This document shows positions 56,828 to 64,000 of a stretch of DNA of 64,000 nt, piece after piece. The stretch lies in NCBI RefSeq assembly GCF_003601925.1, contig NZ_QZWH01000016.1, positions 1 through 64,000 on the forward strand, written 5' to 3'. The number at the start of each line of letters is the position of its first letter. The first letter of the stretch is position 1. The DNA comes from Buttiauxella izardii. Lineage in GTDB: Bacteria; Pseudomonadota; Gammaproteobacteria; Enterobacterales; Enterobacteriaceae. The notes beneath the pieces are model-generated. The model was not told the DNA's origin. It was given only the letters and a program-made list of their open reading frames with translations, and did no database searches. The position numbers and the translations under genes were made by a program.

Positions 56828-57883
56828 ATGCGTAAAATCATTCATGTCGATATGGACTGCTTTTTTGCAGCCGTTGAGATGCGTGATAACCCGTCTTTAC
56901 GGGATATCCCGTTGGCGATTGGCGGCAGCGCGCAGCGGCGCGGGGTGATCAGCACCGCAAATTATCCGGCAAGAAAATTTGGTGTTCACAGCGCAATGTC
57001 GACGGCTATGGCACTAAAATTGTGCCCGCATTTGACGCTTTTGCCGGGGCGCTTTGATGCATACAAAGAAGCATCAAACCATATCCGTGAAATATTTAGT
57101 CGCTACACCACACTTATCGAACCTCTGTCTCTGGATGAGGCCTATCTTGATGTCACCGATAGCCTGAACTGCCACGGCTCTGCCACATTCATGGCAAAAG
57201 AAATTCGCCAGACTATTTCATATGAACTGAATCTCACGGCCTCTGCGGGGATCGCTCCGGTTAAATTCCTTGCGAAAATAGCATCCGATCTTAATAAGCC
57301 GAATGGGCAGTACGTTATTACGCCAGAGGAAATCCCTGCATTTTTGCAAACGTTGCCACTCGGCAAAATTCCGGGCGTTGGCAAAGTGACGGCGGGGAAA
57401 CTTGAAAGTCTGGGGTTGCGCACTTGTGCCGATGTGCAGAAAACGGATTTAGCTTCGCTGCTCAAGCGTTTTGGCAAGTTTGGGCGGGTGTTGTGGGAAA
57501 GAAGTCAGGGCATTGATGAGCGCGAAATTAACAATGAGCGGCAGCGTAAATCCGTAGGCGTTGAGAAAACCCTGGCCGAGGATATTCATCAATGGCATGA
57601 GTGTGAAGCCATCATTGAACAGCTTTATTCAGAACTTGAACGGCGGCTGATAAAAGTGAAGCCTGATCTGCTGATAGCCCGGCAGGGGATCAAACTCAAG
57701 TTTAATGATTTCCAGCAAACGACTCAGGAACATGTCTGGCCGCAACTGAATAAAGCCGATTTAATCGCAACCGCAAAGCAAGCGTGGGATGAGCGGCGAG
57801 GGGAGCGAGGTGTGCGGTTAGTGGGAGTGCATGTGACGTTGCTGGATCCGCAACTGGAACGCCAGTTGGTTCTGGGGTTGTAA
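56828..57883 (+). CDS. dinB: DNA polymerase IV
   Basis: A 351-residue Y-family translesion polymerase. Catalytic carboxylates lie in [12 protein letters not shown] (Asp8) and [11 protein letters not shown] (Asp103, Glu104); the little-finger domain ends in the beta-clamp-binding QLVLGL. ATG 56828 matches E. coli; a GTG 12 bp upstream is not favoured. SOS-induced through the LexA box. The yafN-yafP genes that follow it in E. coli are absent. Confidence 0.97.
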   Translation: MRKIIHVDMDCFFAAVEMRDNPSLRDIPLAIGGSAQRRGVISTANYPARKFGVHSAMSTAMALKLCPHLTLLPGRFDAYKEASNHIREIFSRYTTLIEPLSLDEAYLDVTDSLNCHGSATFMAKEIRQTISYELNLTASAGIAPVKFLAKIASDLNKPNGQYVITPEEIPAFLQTLPLGKIPGVGKVTAGKLESLGLRTCADVQKTDLASLLKRFGKFGRVLWERSQGIDEREINNERQRKSVGVEKTLAEDIHQWHECEAIIEQLYSELERRLIKVKPDLLIARQGIKLKFNDFQQTTQEHVWPQLNKADLIATAKQAWDERRGERGVRLVGVHVTLLDPQLERQLVLGL

Positions 57884-57887
57884 AATT

Positions 57888-57987
57888 GCCCTCATCCCGG
57901 CCTTCTCCCTCAGGAGAAGGAGAAAACCCCCCTGGCGAAGAAGAAAACCAAATTCCCTCTCCTGGGGGAGAGGGTTAGGGTGAGGGC
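57888..57987. repeat. Dispersed palindromic repeat, copy 2 (extended form)
   Basis: Outer arms GCCCTCA / TGAGGGC enclose internal stems, including CCCTCTCC / GGAGAGGG at 57955-57974, followed by GTTAGGGTGAGGG. It is related to 48611-48655 and lies between convergent dinB and pepD, where it may end both transcripts. Confidence 0.8.
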
Positions 57988-57996
57988 GTTTAGTAC

Positions 57997-59454
57997 TTAT
58001 TTAGCTGGAATCGCTTTCAGCAACTCAGTCAGCAGAATCCAGTACTGACCTACGCTTGCAATATGAACCTGTTCATCCGGGGAGTGTGGACCCGTAATGG
58101 TTGGCCCAATAGAAACCATGTCCATATCCGGATAAGGTTTTTTGAACAGACCACATTCCAGACCCGCATGGATAACCATGATGTTTGGCGTTTTGTTGAA
58201 CAGCTTCTGATAGGTTTCACGCACCAGACCCATCACCGGGGATTGAGCGTCTGGCTGCCAGCCAGGATAGCTGCCTTTAGCAACGCTTTGTGCGCCAGCC
58301 AATTTACCCAAAGCTTCGAGCATGCCAACAACATAGTCTTTCCCGCTATCAATCAGTGAACGAATCAGGCAGATAATTTCTGCGCTTTCATCGGTCATTG
58401 AGACAACGCCCACGTTCAGTGAGGTTTCCACGACACCTTTAACGGCGTCGGAATTGCGAATAACACCGTTTGGCATTGCATTGAGCAGGTTGATGAAAGC
58501 ATCACGGCTTTTTGCAGTCAGCGCAGTTTTGTCTGTGCTGGTAGCTTCAACCAATACCGTGGTGTTTTTCTCGACCGCACCCAATTCATTTTGCAGAATT
58601 GACAGGAACTGGGCTGCCAGGTCTTTGAACTGTGCAACTTTGTCGGCAGGAATCGCGACAATGGCCGAGCCTTCACGTGGGATAGCGTTACGCAGTGTGC
58701 CGCCGTTCAAATCGATCAGGCGTGCATCCAGTTCCGCTGCGTGAGCAAACAGGAAACGCGCCAGCAGTTTGTTGGCATTGCCCAGACCCAGATGGATTTC
58801 CGCACCTGAGTGGCCGCCTTTCAGGCCTTTAATGGTCAGCTTGAAGGTTTCATAACCCGCCGGAACCGCTTCGCGTTGCAGTGGCAGCGTGGAGATAAAA
58901 TCAATCCCGCCAGCACAGCCCATATAGATCTCACCTTCTTCTTCAGAGTCGGTGTTGATCAGAATGTCAGCTTGCAACCAGCCCGCTTGCAGGCCGAAAG
59001 CGCCATCCATACCCGCTTCTTCGGTCATGGTCAGCAGAACTTCTAACGGGCCATGAGCGACAGTTTCATCAGCCAGTACCGCCAGTGCGGATGCCATACC
59101 GATGCCATTATCGGCACCCAGAGTCGTACCGCGAGCTTTAACCCACTCACCGTCGATGTACGGCTGAATCGGGTCTTTGGTGAAGTCATGGACAGTGTCG
59201 TTGTTTTTCTGCGGCACCATATCAAGGTGAGCTTGCAGGACCACCGCTTTACGGTTTTCCATGCCTGCGGTCGCAGGTTTACGGATCAGGATATTGCCTA
59301 CCTGGTCACGCTCAACATGCAGGCCTTTTTCTTTTGCCCAGGACAGAATATGTTCCGCAAGTTGCTCTTCATGATAAGAAGGGTGCGGAATAGAACAGAT
59401 TTTGGCAAAAATATCCCACAGTGGCTGCGGAGATAATTGAGACAATTCAGACAC
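57997..59454 (-). CDS. pepD: Cytosol non-specific dipeptidase (aminoacyl-histidine dipeptidase)
   Basis: A 485-residue M20C dinuclear zinc peptidase that cleaves X-His and other dipeptides. Zinc ligands and catalytic residues: LQAHLDMVPQ (His, Asp), LGADNGIGMA (Asp), MTEEAGMDGAFG (Glu pair), and ECGLFK near the C terminus. A GTG start at 59454 is chosen (AGGAGA upstream), giving exactly the E. coli length. Confidence 0.97.
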   Translation of the reverse strand: MSELSQLSPQPLWDIFAKICSIPHPSYHEEQLAEHILSWAKEKGLHVERDQVGNILIRKPATAGMENRKAVVLQAHLDMVPQKNNDTVHDFTKDPIQPYIDGEWVKARGTTLGADNGIGMASALAVLADETVAHGPLEVLLTMTEEAGMDGAFGLQAGWLQADILINTDSEEEGEIYMGCAGGIDFISTLPLQREAVPAGYETFKLTIKGLKGGHSGAEIHLGLGNANKLLARFLFAHAAELDARLIDLNGGTLRNAIPREGSAIVAIPADKVAQFKDLAAQFLSILQNELGAVEKNTTVLVEATSTDKTALTAKSRDAFINLLNAMPNGVIRNSDAVKGVVETSLNVGVVSMTDESAEIICLIRSLIDSGKDYVVGMLEALGKLAGAQSVAKGSYPGWQPDAQSPVMGLVRETYQKLFNKTPNIMVIHAGLECGLFKKPYPDMDMVSIGPTITGPHSPDEQVHIASVGQYWILLTELLKAIPAK

Positions 59455-59719
59455 GATGAGTCTCCTGGATATCGGCTCTGCTAACATTATTGATTCGCGC
59501 AGAGCGGGATTGAACTTAATGAAATACAACACAAGTCAGGTTTGTGTGCTGGTCTGAGAATATCACTATAACCAAGGCTGTGACGACCTAAAGCACGTAA
59601 AAACCAGAAGGACAGGCCTGCAACACTGGTTTTTAGTGCGCCAGATCTCTATAATCTCGCGCAACCAAAACCCCTTTGAACATTTTTAAGCCGTTAATAA
59701 CTGGCTGGGATAACTTCAC

Positions 59720-60178
59720 ATGAGCGAAAAATACATCGTCACCTGGGACATGTTGCAGATTCACGCACGTAAGCTTGCAAGCCGTCTGCTTCCTGCTGAA
59801 CAGTGGAAAGGCATTATTGCCGTTAGCCGTGGCGGCTTGGTTCCTGGCGCACTGCTGGCACGTGAACTGGGGATTCGTCATGTTGATACCGTTTGCATCT
59901 CCAGCTATGACCACGACAACCAGCGTGAGCTGACCGTCCTGAAACGTGCTGAAGGCGATGGTGAAGGTTTCATCGTTATTGATGACCTGGTCGATACCGG
60001 CGGCACCGCGGTGGCTATCCGCGAAATGTATCCAAAAGCGCACTTCGTGACTATCTTCGCTAAACCTGCTGGTCAGCCTTTAGTCGATGATTACGTTATT
60101 GATATCCCGCAGGATACCTGGATTGAACAACCCTGGGATATGGGTGTTGCGTTTATTCCACCTTTAGCGGGTCGTTAA
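59720..60178 (+). CDS. gpt: Xanthine-guanine phosphoribosyltransferase
   Basis: A 152-residue purine-salvage enzyme converting guanine, xanthine and hypoxanthine to nucleotides with PRPP. The PRPP-binding motif [13 protein letters not shown] (about 86-98) and [12 protein letters not shown] loop are intact; [12 protein letters not shown] closes the base site. It begins 265 bp from the divergent pepD. Confidence 0.97.
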   Translation: MSEKYIVTWDMLQIHARKLASRLLPAEQWKGIIAVSRGGLVPGALLARELGIRHVDTVCISSYDHDNQRELTVLKRAEGDGEGFIVIDDLVDTGGTAVAIREMYPKAHFVTIFAKPAGQPLVDDYVIDIPQDTWIEQPWDMGVAFIPPLAGR

Positions 60179-60202
60179 TCGTCTCAGAATTTGCACTGAT
60201 TT

Positions 60203-60223
60203 ACGCCCGGCATTGCCGGGCGT
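60203..60223 (+). terminator. Terminator after gpt
   Basis: An 8-bp GC-rich stem (ACGCCCGG / CCGGGCGT) with a five-base loop is followed by a short T-rich run. Confidence 0.8.
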
Positions 60224-60290
60224 TTGTGTTATTTGGTCACTGACAGAGTACAATAGCCCCATTCCTGACGTTTGTATGGAGGCAGAAACG

Positions 60291-61538
60291 ATGTCGCAGG
60301 CCAATCTTAGCGAAACGCTATTTAAACCCCGCTTTAAACACCCCGAGACGTCGACTTTAGTTCGTCGCGCTCATCATCAAACTGCCCCTGTGATTCAATC
60401 TGCGTTGGACGGCGCAACCGTACCTCACTGGTATCGCATGATTAACCGCCTGCTTTGGGTATGGCGTGGCGTTGACGCGCGTGAAATTCTTGAAGTTCAG
60501 GCCCGAATTGCGGCCAATACGGGCGAGCGCACTAATGAAGATTTATACGATACGGTGGTCGGTTATCGCGGTGGCAACTGGATTTATGAATGGTCGAAGC
60601 AGGCCATGGTGTGGCAGCAGCGGGCCAATCAGGAAACGGACAAAGTAAAAAGCGGCAAATATTGGTTACAGGCCGCCAATCTTTATAGCATCGCAGCGTA
60701 CCCGCATTTGAAAGGCGATCTGCTTGCTGAACAGGCGCAAGTACTGGCAAATCGTGCATACGAAGAGGCGGCTCCACGTCTTTCTGGTGGCTTACGTGAA
60801 CTGGAGTTTACGATCCCTGGTGGCGGTGCAATCACTGGATTCCTTCATGTTCCAAAAGTAGGAGAAGGGCCATTCCCGACGGTACTTATTTGCGGCGGTC
60901 TGGACGCGCTACAAAGCGATTATTACACCCTGTTTGAGAAATATTTTGAGCCTCAGGGCATCGCGATGCTGACTATCGATATGCCATCAGTCGGGTTTTC
61001 ATCAAAATGGAAACTGACTCAAGATTCCAGCCTGTTGCACCAGCATGTTTTGAAAGCATTGCCAAATATTCCGTGGGTGGACCATACCCGTGTCGCGGCG
61101 TTTGGTTTCCGTTTCGGTGCAAACGTAGCGGTGCGCTTAGGCTACATTGAAGCCCCTCGCCTGAAAGCTGTTGCCTGTCTTGGACCGGTTGTTCACAGTT
61201 TATTGAGCGATGCATCACGCCAGGCGCAGGTGCCAGAGATGTATATTGACGTGCTGGCAAGTCGTCTTGGAATGAATGATGCGTCTGATAGCGCGTTGAG
61301 AGTTGAGTTAAATCGTTACTCGCTAAAAACACAGGGGCTTTTAGGTCGCCATTGCCCAACACCGATGTTATCTGGTTATTGGGAAAATGATCCGTTCAGC
61401 CCTGAAATCGATTCCCGGTTAATCGCTTCGTCATCTGCGGATGGTAAGTTACTGGCGATCCCGTTTAACCCGGTGTATCGCAACTTTGACAAAGCGTTGA
61501 AAGAAATTACCAGTTGGATCAAGCAGAGATTACGTTAA
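60291..61538 (+). CDS. frsA: Esterase FrsA (fermentation-respiration switch protein)
   Basis: A 415-residue alpha/beta-hydrolase-fold protein described in E. coli as an esterase that binds enzyme IIA-Glc. Conserved parts: [49 protein letters not shown] and [15 protein letters not shown] (where a nucleophile elbow would be). ATG 60291 has GGAGG upstream. Confidence 0.95.
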   Translation: MSQANLSETLFKPRFKHPETSTLVRRAHHQTAPVIQSALDGATVPHWYRMINRLLWVWRGVDAREILEVQARIAANTGERTNEDLYDTVVGYRGGNWIYEWSKQAMVWQQRANQETDKVKSGKYWLQAANLYSIAAYPHLKGDLLAEQAQVLANRAYEEAAPRLSGGLRELEFTIPGGGAITGFLHVPKVGEGPFPTVLICGGLDALQSDYYTLFEKYFEPQGIAMLTIDMPSVGFSSKWKLTQDSSLLHQHVLKALPNIPWVDHTRVAAFGFRFGANVAVRLGYIEAPRLKAVACLGPVVHSLLSDASRQAQVPEMYIDVLASRLGMNDASDSALRVELNRYSLKTQGLLGRHCPTPMLSGYWENDPFSPEIDSRLIASSSADGKLLAIPFNPVYRNFDKALKEITSWIKQRLR

Positions 61539-61595
61539 TGATTTGCTAAATTTCATTGGTTTGGTAAAACAGTTGCTTCACAACAGGAGATCGCA

Positions 61596-61997
61596 ATGAC
61601 GTTACCGAGTGGACACCCGAAAAGTAGATTGATTAAAAAATTCGCCTCGCTTGGCCCATATATCAGGGAAGAGCAATGTGAAGATAACCGTTTCTTCTTC
61701 GATTGCCTGGCTGTGTGCGTCAATGTGAAGCCTGCACCAGAGAAACGTGAGTTCTGGGGCTGGTGGATGGAATTAGAAGCGCAGGAAAAGCAATTTACCT
61801 ACACCTACCACTTTGGTCTGTTCGATAAAGATGGAAAGTGGACTCAGACGGCAGCAAAAGACAAAGAAGTGGATGAAAGACTTGAGCAAACATTACGTGG
61901 CTTCCACGAGCGTTTACGAGAGTTACTCAGCACGCTAGGTCTTAGTTTGGTGCCCGCAGAAAATTTTGCAGAAAAGCCGGTGAAGCTTTCTGCATAA
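61596..61997 (+). CDS. crl: Sigma factor-binding protein Crl
   Basis: A 133-residue protein that binds sigma-S and helps it form holoenzyme, raising expression of curli and stationary-phase genes. Conserved aromatic-rich parts: [22 protein letters not shown] and [21 protein letters not shown] precedes the ATG. Followed by a strong bidirectional terminator. Confidence 0.96.
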   Translation: MTLPSGHPKSRLIKKFASLGPYIREEQCEDNRFFFDCLAVCVNVKPAPEKREFWGWWMELEAQEKQFTYTYHFGLFDKDGKWTQTAAKDKEVDERLEQTLRGFHERLRELLSTLGLSLVPAENFAEKPVKLSA

Positions 61998-62000
61998 ACA

Positions 62001-62032
62001 AAAAAGCCCTTCTCAAATGAGAAGGGCTTTTT
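62001..62032. terminator. Bidirectional terminator between crl and phoE
   Basis: A 14-bp perfect stem (AAAAAGCCCTTCTC / GAGAAGGGCTTTTT) with a four-base loop ends both convergent genes. Confidence 0.93.
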
Positions 62033-62041
62033 ATTCGTATA

Positions 62042-63094
62042 TCAGAACTGATAAACCATACCTAACGCGACGATATCATCACTGCTAATACCCAGTGGGT
62101 TATTATCATCCAGTTGGTTAATTTTATAATCGACGAAAGCAGACATGTTTTTATTGAAATAGTAAGTTGCACCAATATCAATGTATTTAACTAAATCAGC
62201 ATCACCAATACCTTCGATTTCTTTACCTTTCTGTTGCACATAACCTAATGATGGGCGCAGGCCGAAATCAAATTGATATTGTACGACCGCTTCGAAGCTT
62301 TGTGTTTTATTTGCGAACCCACCAGAAATAGGTGTCATATTGCGTGTTTCAGAATACATCGATGCGACATACAAATTATTTGCATCATATTTCACACCTG
62401 TGGCCCAGGAATCAGCTTTATTTCCGTCACCGCGTGCCATAGCCTGTTGGGCATCAGTACGGTCAGAAGTAGTATAGGCACCACCGACCTGGAAATCACT
62501 GCCGCCAAAATCGTAAGTCAGAGCGCTACCGAAACCATCACCGTTTTGCTTAGAGACATCGCGGTTTTCATTTTTGCCCTGGTATTGCAGCGTCATGTTC
62601 AGGCCATCTACAGCACCGAAGAAATCGGTGCTGCGGAACGTTGCCAGACCGGATGCTCGCTTGGTCATAAAGTTATCTGTTCTGGCTGAAGAATCACCAC
62701 CAAATTCCGGGAACATATCGGTCCAGGCTTCTACGTCATACAACGCGCCCAGGCTACGGCCATAATCAAATGAACCGAAATTAGCATATTTCACACCAGC
62801 GAAAGCATAACGTGTTTTAGTGGTGGAACTGCCTTCATCTTTATTACCTGAAAACTCGGCTTCCCATTGACCATAACCGGTTAATTGATCGTTAATCTGC
62901 GTTTCACCTTTAAAACCGAAACGAACATAGGTTTGATCGCCATCTTTGGTATTGTCGTCGCTTAAATAATGCATGGCTTTGACTTTTCCATAAACATTAA
63001 GCTTGTTGCCGTCTTTATTGTATATTTCCGCAGCCTGAGAAGATGCTGATGCAACAATGCTCAATACCATTAATGCCAGAGTGGTCTTTTTCAT
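62042..63094 (-). CDS. phoE: Outer-membrane phosphoporin PhoE
   Basis: A 350-residue general porin of 16 beta strands with a signal peptide (residues 1-21, ASSQA). [21 protein letters not shown] starts the mature protein and VALGMVYQF gives the terminal Phe required for outer-membrane insertion. The constriction-loop segment [21 protein letters not shown] is present. Position between crl and proB plus an upstream Pho box identify it as PhoE, not OmpC/OmpF. Confidence 0.95.
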   Translation of the reverse strand: MKKTTLALMVLSIVASASSQAAEIYNKDGNKLNVYGKVKAMHYLSDDNTKDGDQTYVRFGFKGETQINDQLTGYGQWEAEFSGNKDEGSSTTKTRYAFAGVKYANFGSFDYGRSLGALYDVEAWTDMFPEFGGDSSARTDNFMTKRASGLATFRSTDFFGAVDGLNMTLQYQGKNENRDVSKQNGDGFGSALTYDFGGSDFQVGGAYTTSDRTDAQQAMARGDGNKADSWATGVKYDANNLYVASMYSETRNMTPISGGFANKTQSFEAVVQYQFDFGLRPSLGYVQQKGKEIEGIGDADLVKYIDIGATYYFNKNMSAFVDYKINQLDDNNPLGISSDDIVALGMVYQF

Positions 63095-63176
63095 TTTTCA
63101 TCCCAATAGTGTGATACGCGCTAAATTTAATCGGGAAATTCCCGTTAAAAAACGCAGAGAGTTTTATCGTTTTGAG

Positions 63177-63194
63177 ATGAAAGATTTATGACAG
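63177..63194 (-). promoter_or_regulatory. PhoB binding site (Pho box) of phoE
   Basis: Minus strand: CTGTCATAAATCTTTCAT, close to the Pho box CTGTCATAWAWCTGTCAY. It lies 83 bp upstream of the phoE ATG, predicting induction under phosphate starvation. Confidence 0.83.
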
Positions 63195-63388
63195 AGTCAG
63201 ATAAAGTTTAAATAAAAGTAATAAATTATGATTGTCATAAATATGTAAAAATTTGCCGGTACGTTGCTCGATCCTTTACGCAAACTTCGTTGTTTTCCTT
63301 ATCCTCATAGTTGGCAAGCCGCGTGACTCCTGTTACAACGTGATCTGACATTTTAATTTTTCCAATTTCGTTTAAACGGCAGAGAATC

Positions 63389-64000
63389 ATGAGTGACAGC
63401 CAGACGCTGGTGGTAAAACTAGGCACTAGCGTATTAACCGGTGGCTCACGCCGCCTGAATCGGGCTCATATCGTTGAGCTAGTGCGTCAATGTGCGCAAC
63501 TCCATGCCGCAGGGCATCGTATTGTTATTGTCACCTCCGGGGCGATTGCCGCCGGGCGTGAGCATTTAGGCTACCCCGAACTCCCCGCGACTATCGCCTC
63601 AAAGCAACTGCTTGCAGCGGTAGGGCAAAGCAGGCTGATTCAGCTTTGGGAACAACTATTCTCCATCTATGGCATTCATGTCGGGCAAATGCTTCTGACG
63701 CGTGCAGATATGGAAGATCGCGAACGTTTCCTGAATGCGCGTGACACCTTACGCGCTCTGCTTGATAACAACATCGTGCCGGTCATTAATGAAAACGACG
63801 CTGTTGCGACAGCAGAAATAAAAGTCGGCGATAACGATAATCTTTCGGCATTGGCCGCAATTCTGGCGGGTGCGGATAAGCTACTTTTGTTGACGGATCA
63901 GCAAGGCCTGTTCACTGCCGATCCGCGCAATAATCCGGCTGCTGAATTAATCAAAGAAGTTCACGGCATAGATGACGCATTGCGTGCCATCGCTGGTGAC
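63389..64000 (+). CDS. proB: Glutamate 5-kinase, 5' part (runs off the window)
   Basis: The first 204 codons of ProB, which phosphorylates glutamate in the first step of proline synthesis. The amino-acid-kinase fold is clear: [46 protein letters not shown] and [13 protein letters not shown]. The C-terminal PUA domain lies beyond the window. proA is expected next. Confidence 0.97.
   Translation, partial: MSDSQTLVVKLGTSVLTGGSRRLNRAHIVELVRQCAQLHAAGHRIVIVTSGAIAAGREHLGYPELPATIASKQLLAAVGQSRLIQLWEQLFSIYGIHVGQMLLTRADMEDRERFLNARDTLRALLDNNIVPVINENDAVATAEIKVGDNDNLSALAAILAGADKLLLLTDQQGLFTADPRNNPAAELIKEVHGIDDALRAIAGD

Noticed and set aside
1-64000. CRISPR arrays, insertion sequences or prophage genes
   Set aside because: No regularly spaced repeats, transposase, integrase or phage structural genes were seen beyond T6SS parts that share phage-tail ancestry.

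Overview
The window is chromosomal DNA of a member of the Enterobacteriaceae. The backbone gene order follows E. coli K-12 from the end of rrnH to proB: 23S end, 5S, tRNA-Asp, dkgB, yafC, yafD, yafE, mltD, gloB, yafS, rnhA, dnaQ, a second tRNA-Asp, yafV, fadE, gmhA, yafJ, yafK, dinB, pepD, gpt, frsA, crl, phoE, proB. The proteins are close to but clearly different from E. coli. The nqr operon and an hpx purine cluster point to a Klebsiella/Enterobacter/Kluyvera/Buttiauxella-like relative. The genus cannot be fixed from this window.

Region 1 (1-9857) is the rRNA operon tail and housekeeping genes between two identical tRNA-Asp genes, with an extra MFS exporter inserted between yafC and yafD. 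Region 2 (about 9868-32941) is a type VI secretion (T6SS) island directly after the second tRNA-Asp. It opens with an AT-rich candidate effector/immunity pair. A long minus-strand operon follows, from tssB down to an Hcp-family gene, then a second, plus-strand hcp and a YafT-like lipoprotein. No VgrG or PAAR gene is present. tssG and tagH each carry one in-frame stop codon (TAG and TGA), so the apparatus may be degenerating. A near-perfect copy of the tRNA-Asp terminator closes the island on the right.

Region 3 (32941-44502) is a purine/allantoin nitrogen-scavenging cluster. It holds an NCS1 permease, allantoin racemase, allantoinase, the oxalurate/oxamate genes hpxWXYZ, the RpiR repressor hpxU, a ureidoglycine-type aminotransferase, a fused allantoate amidohydrolase/OHCU decarboxylase, and HIU hydrolase. 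Together they cover most steps from 5-hydroxyisourate to oxalate. Upstream of the aminotransferase operon lie a sigma-54 promoter identical to the consensus and an NtrC-type enhancer, which predicts control by nitrogen limitation. Two weaker sigma-54-like sites precede hpxW and the permease.

Region 4 (44503-64000) returns to backbone: yafV, fadE with a FadR site, gmhA, yafJ, yafK, nqrABCDEF plus nqrM (sodium-pumping NADH:quinone reductase, without apbE alongside), dinB with a LexA box, pepD, gpt, frsA, crl, phoE with a Pho box, and the 5' part of proB, which runs off the window.
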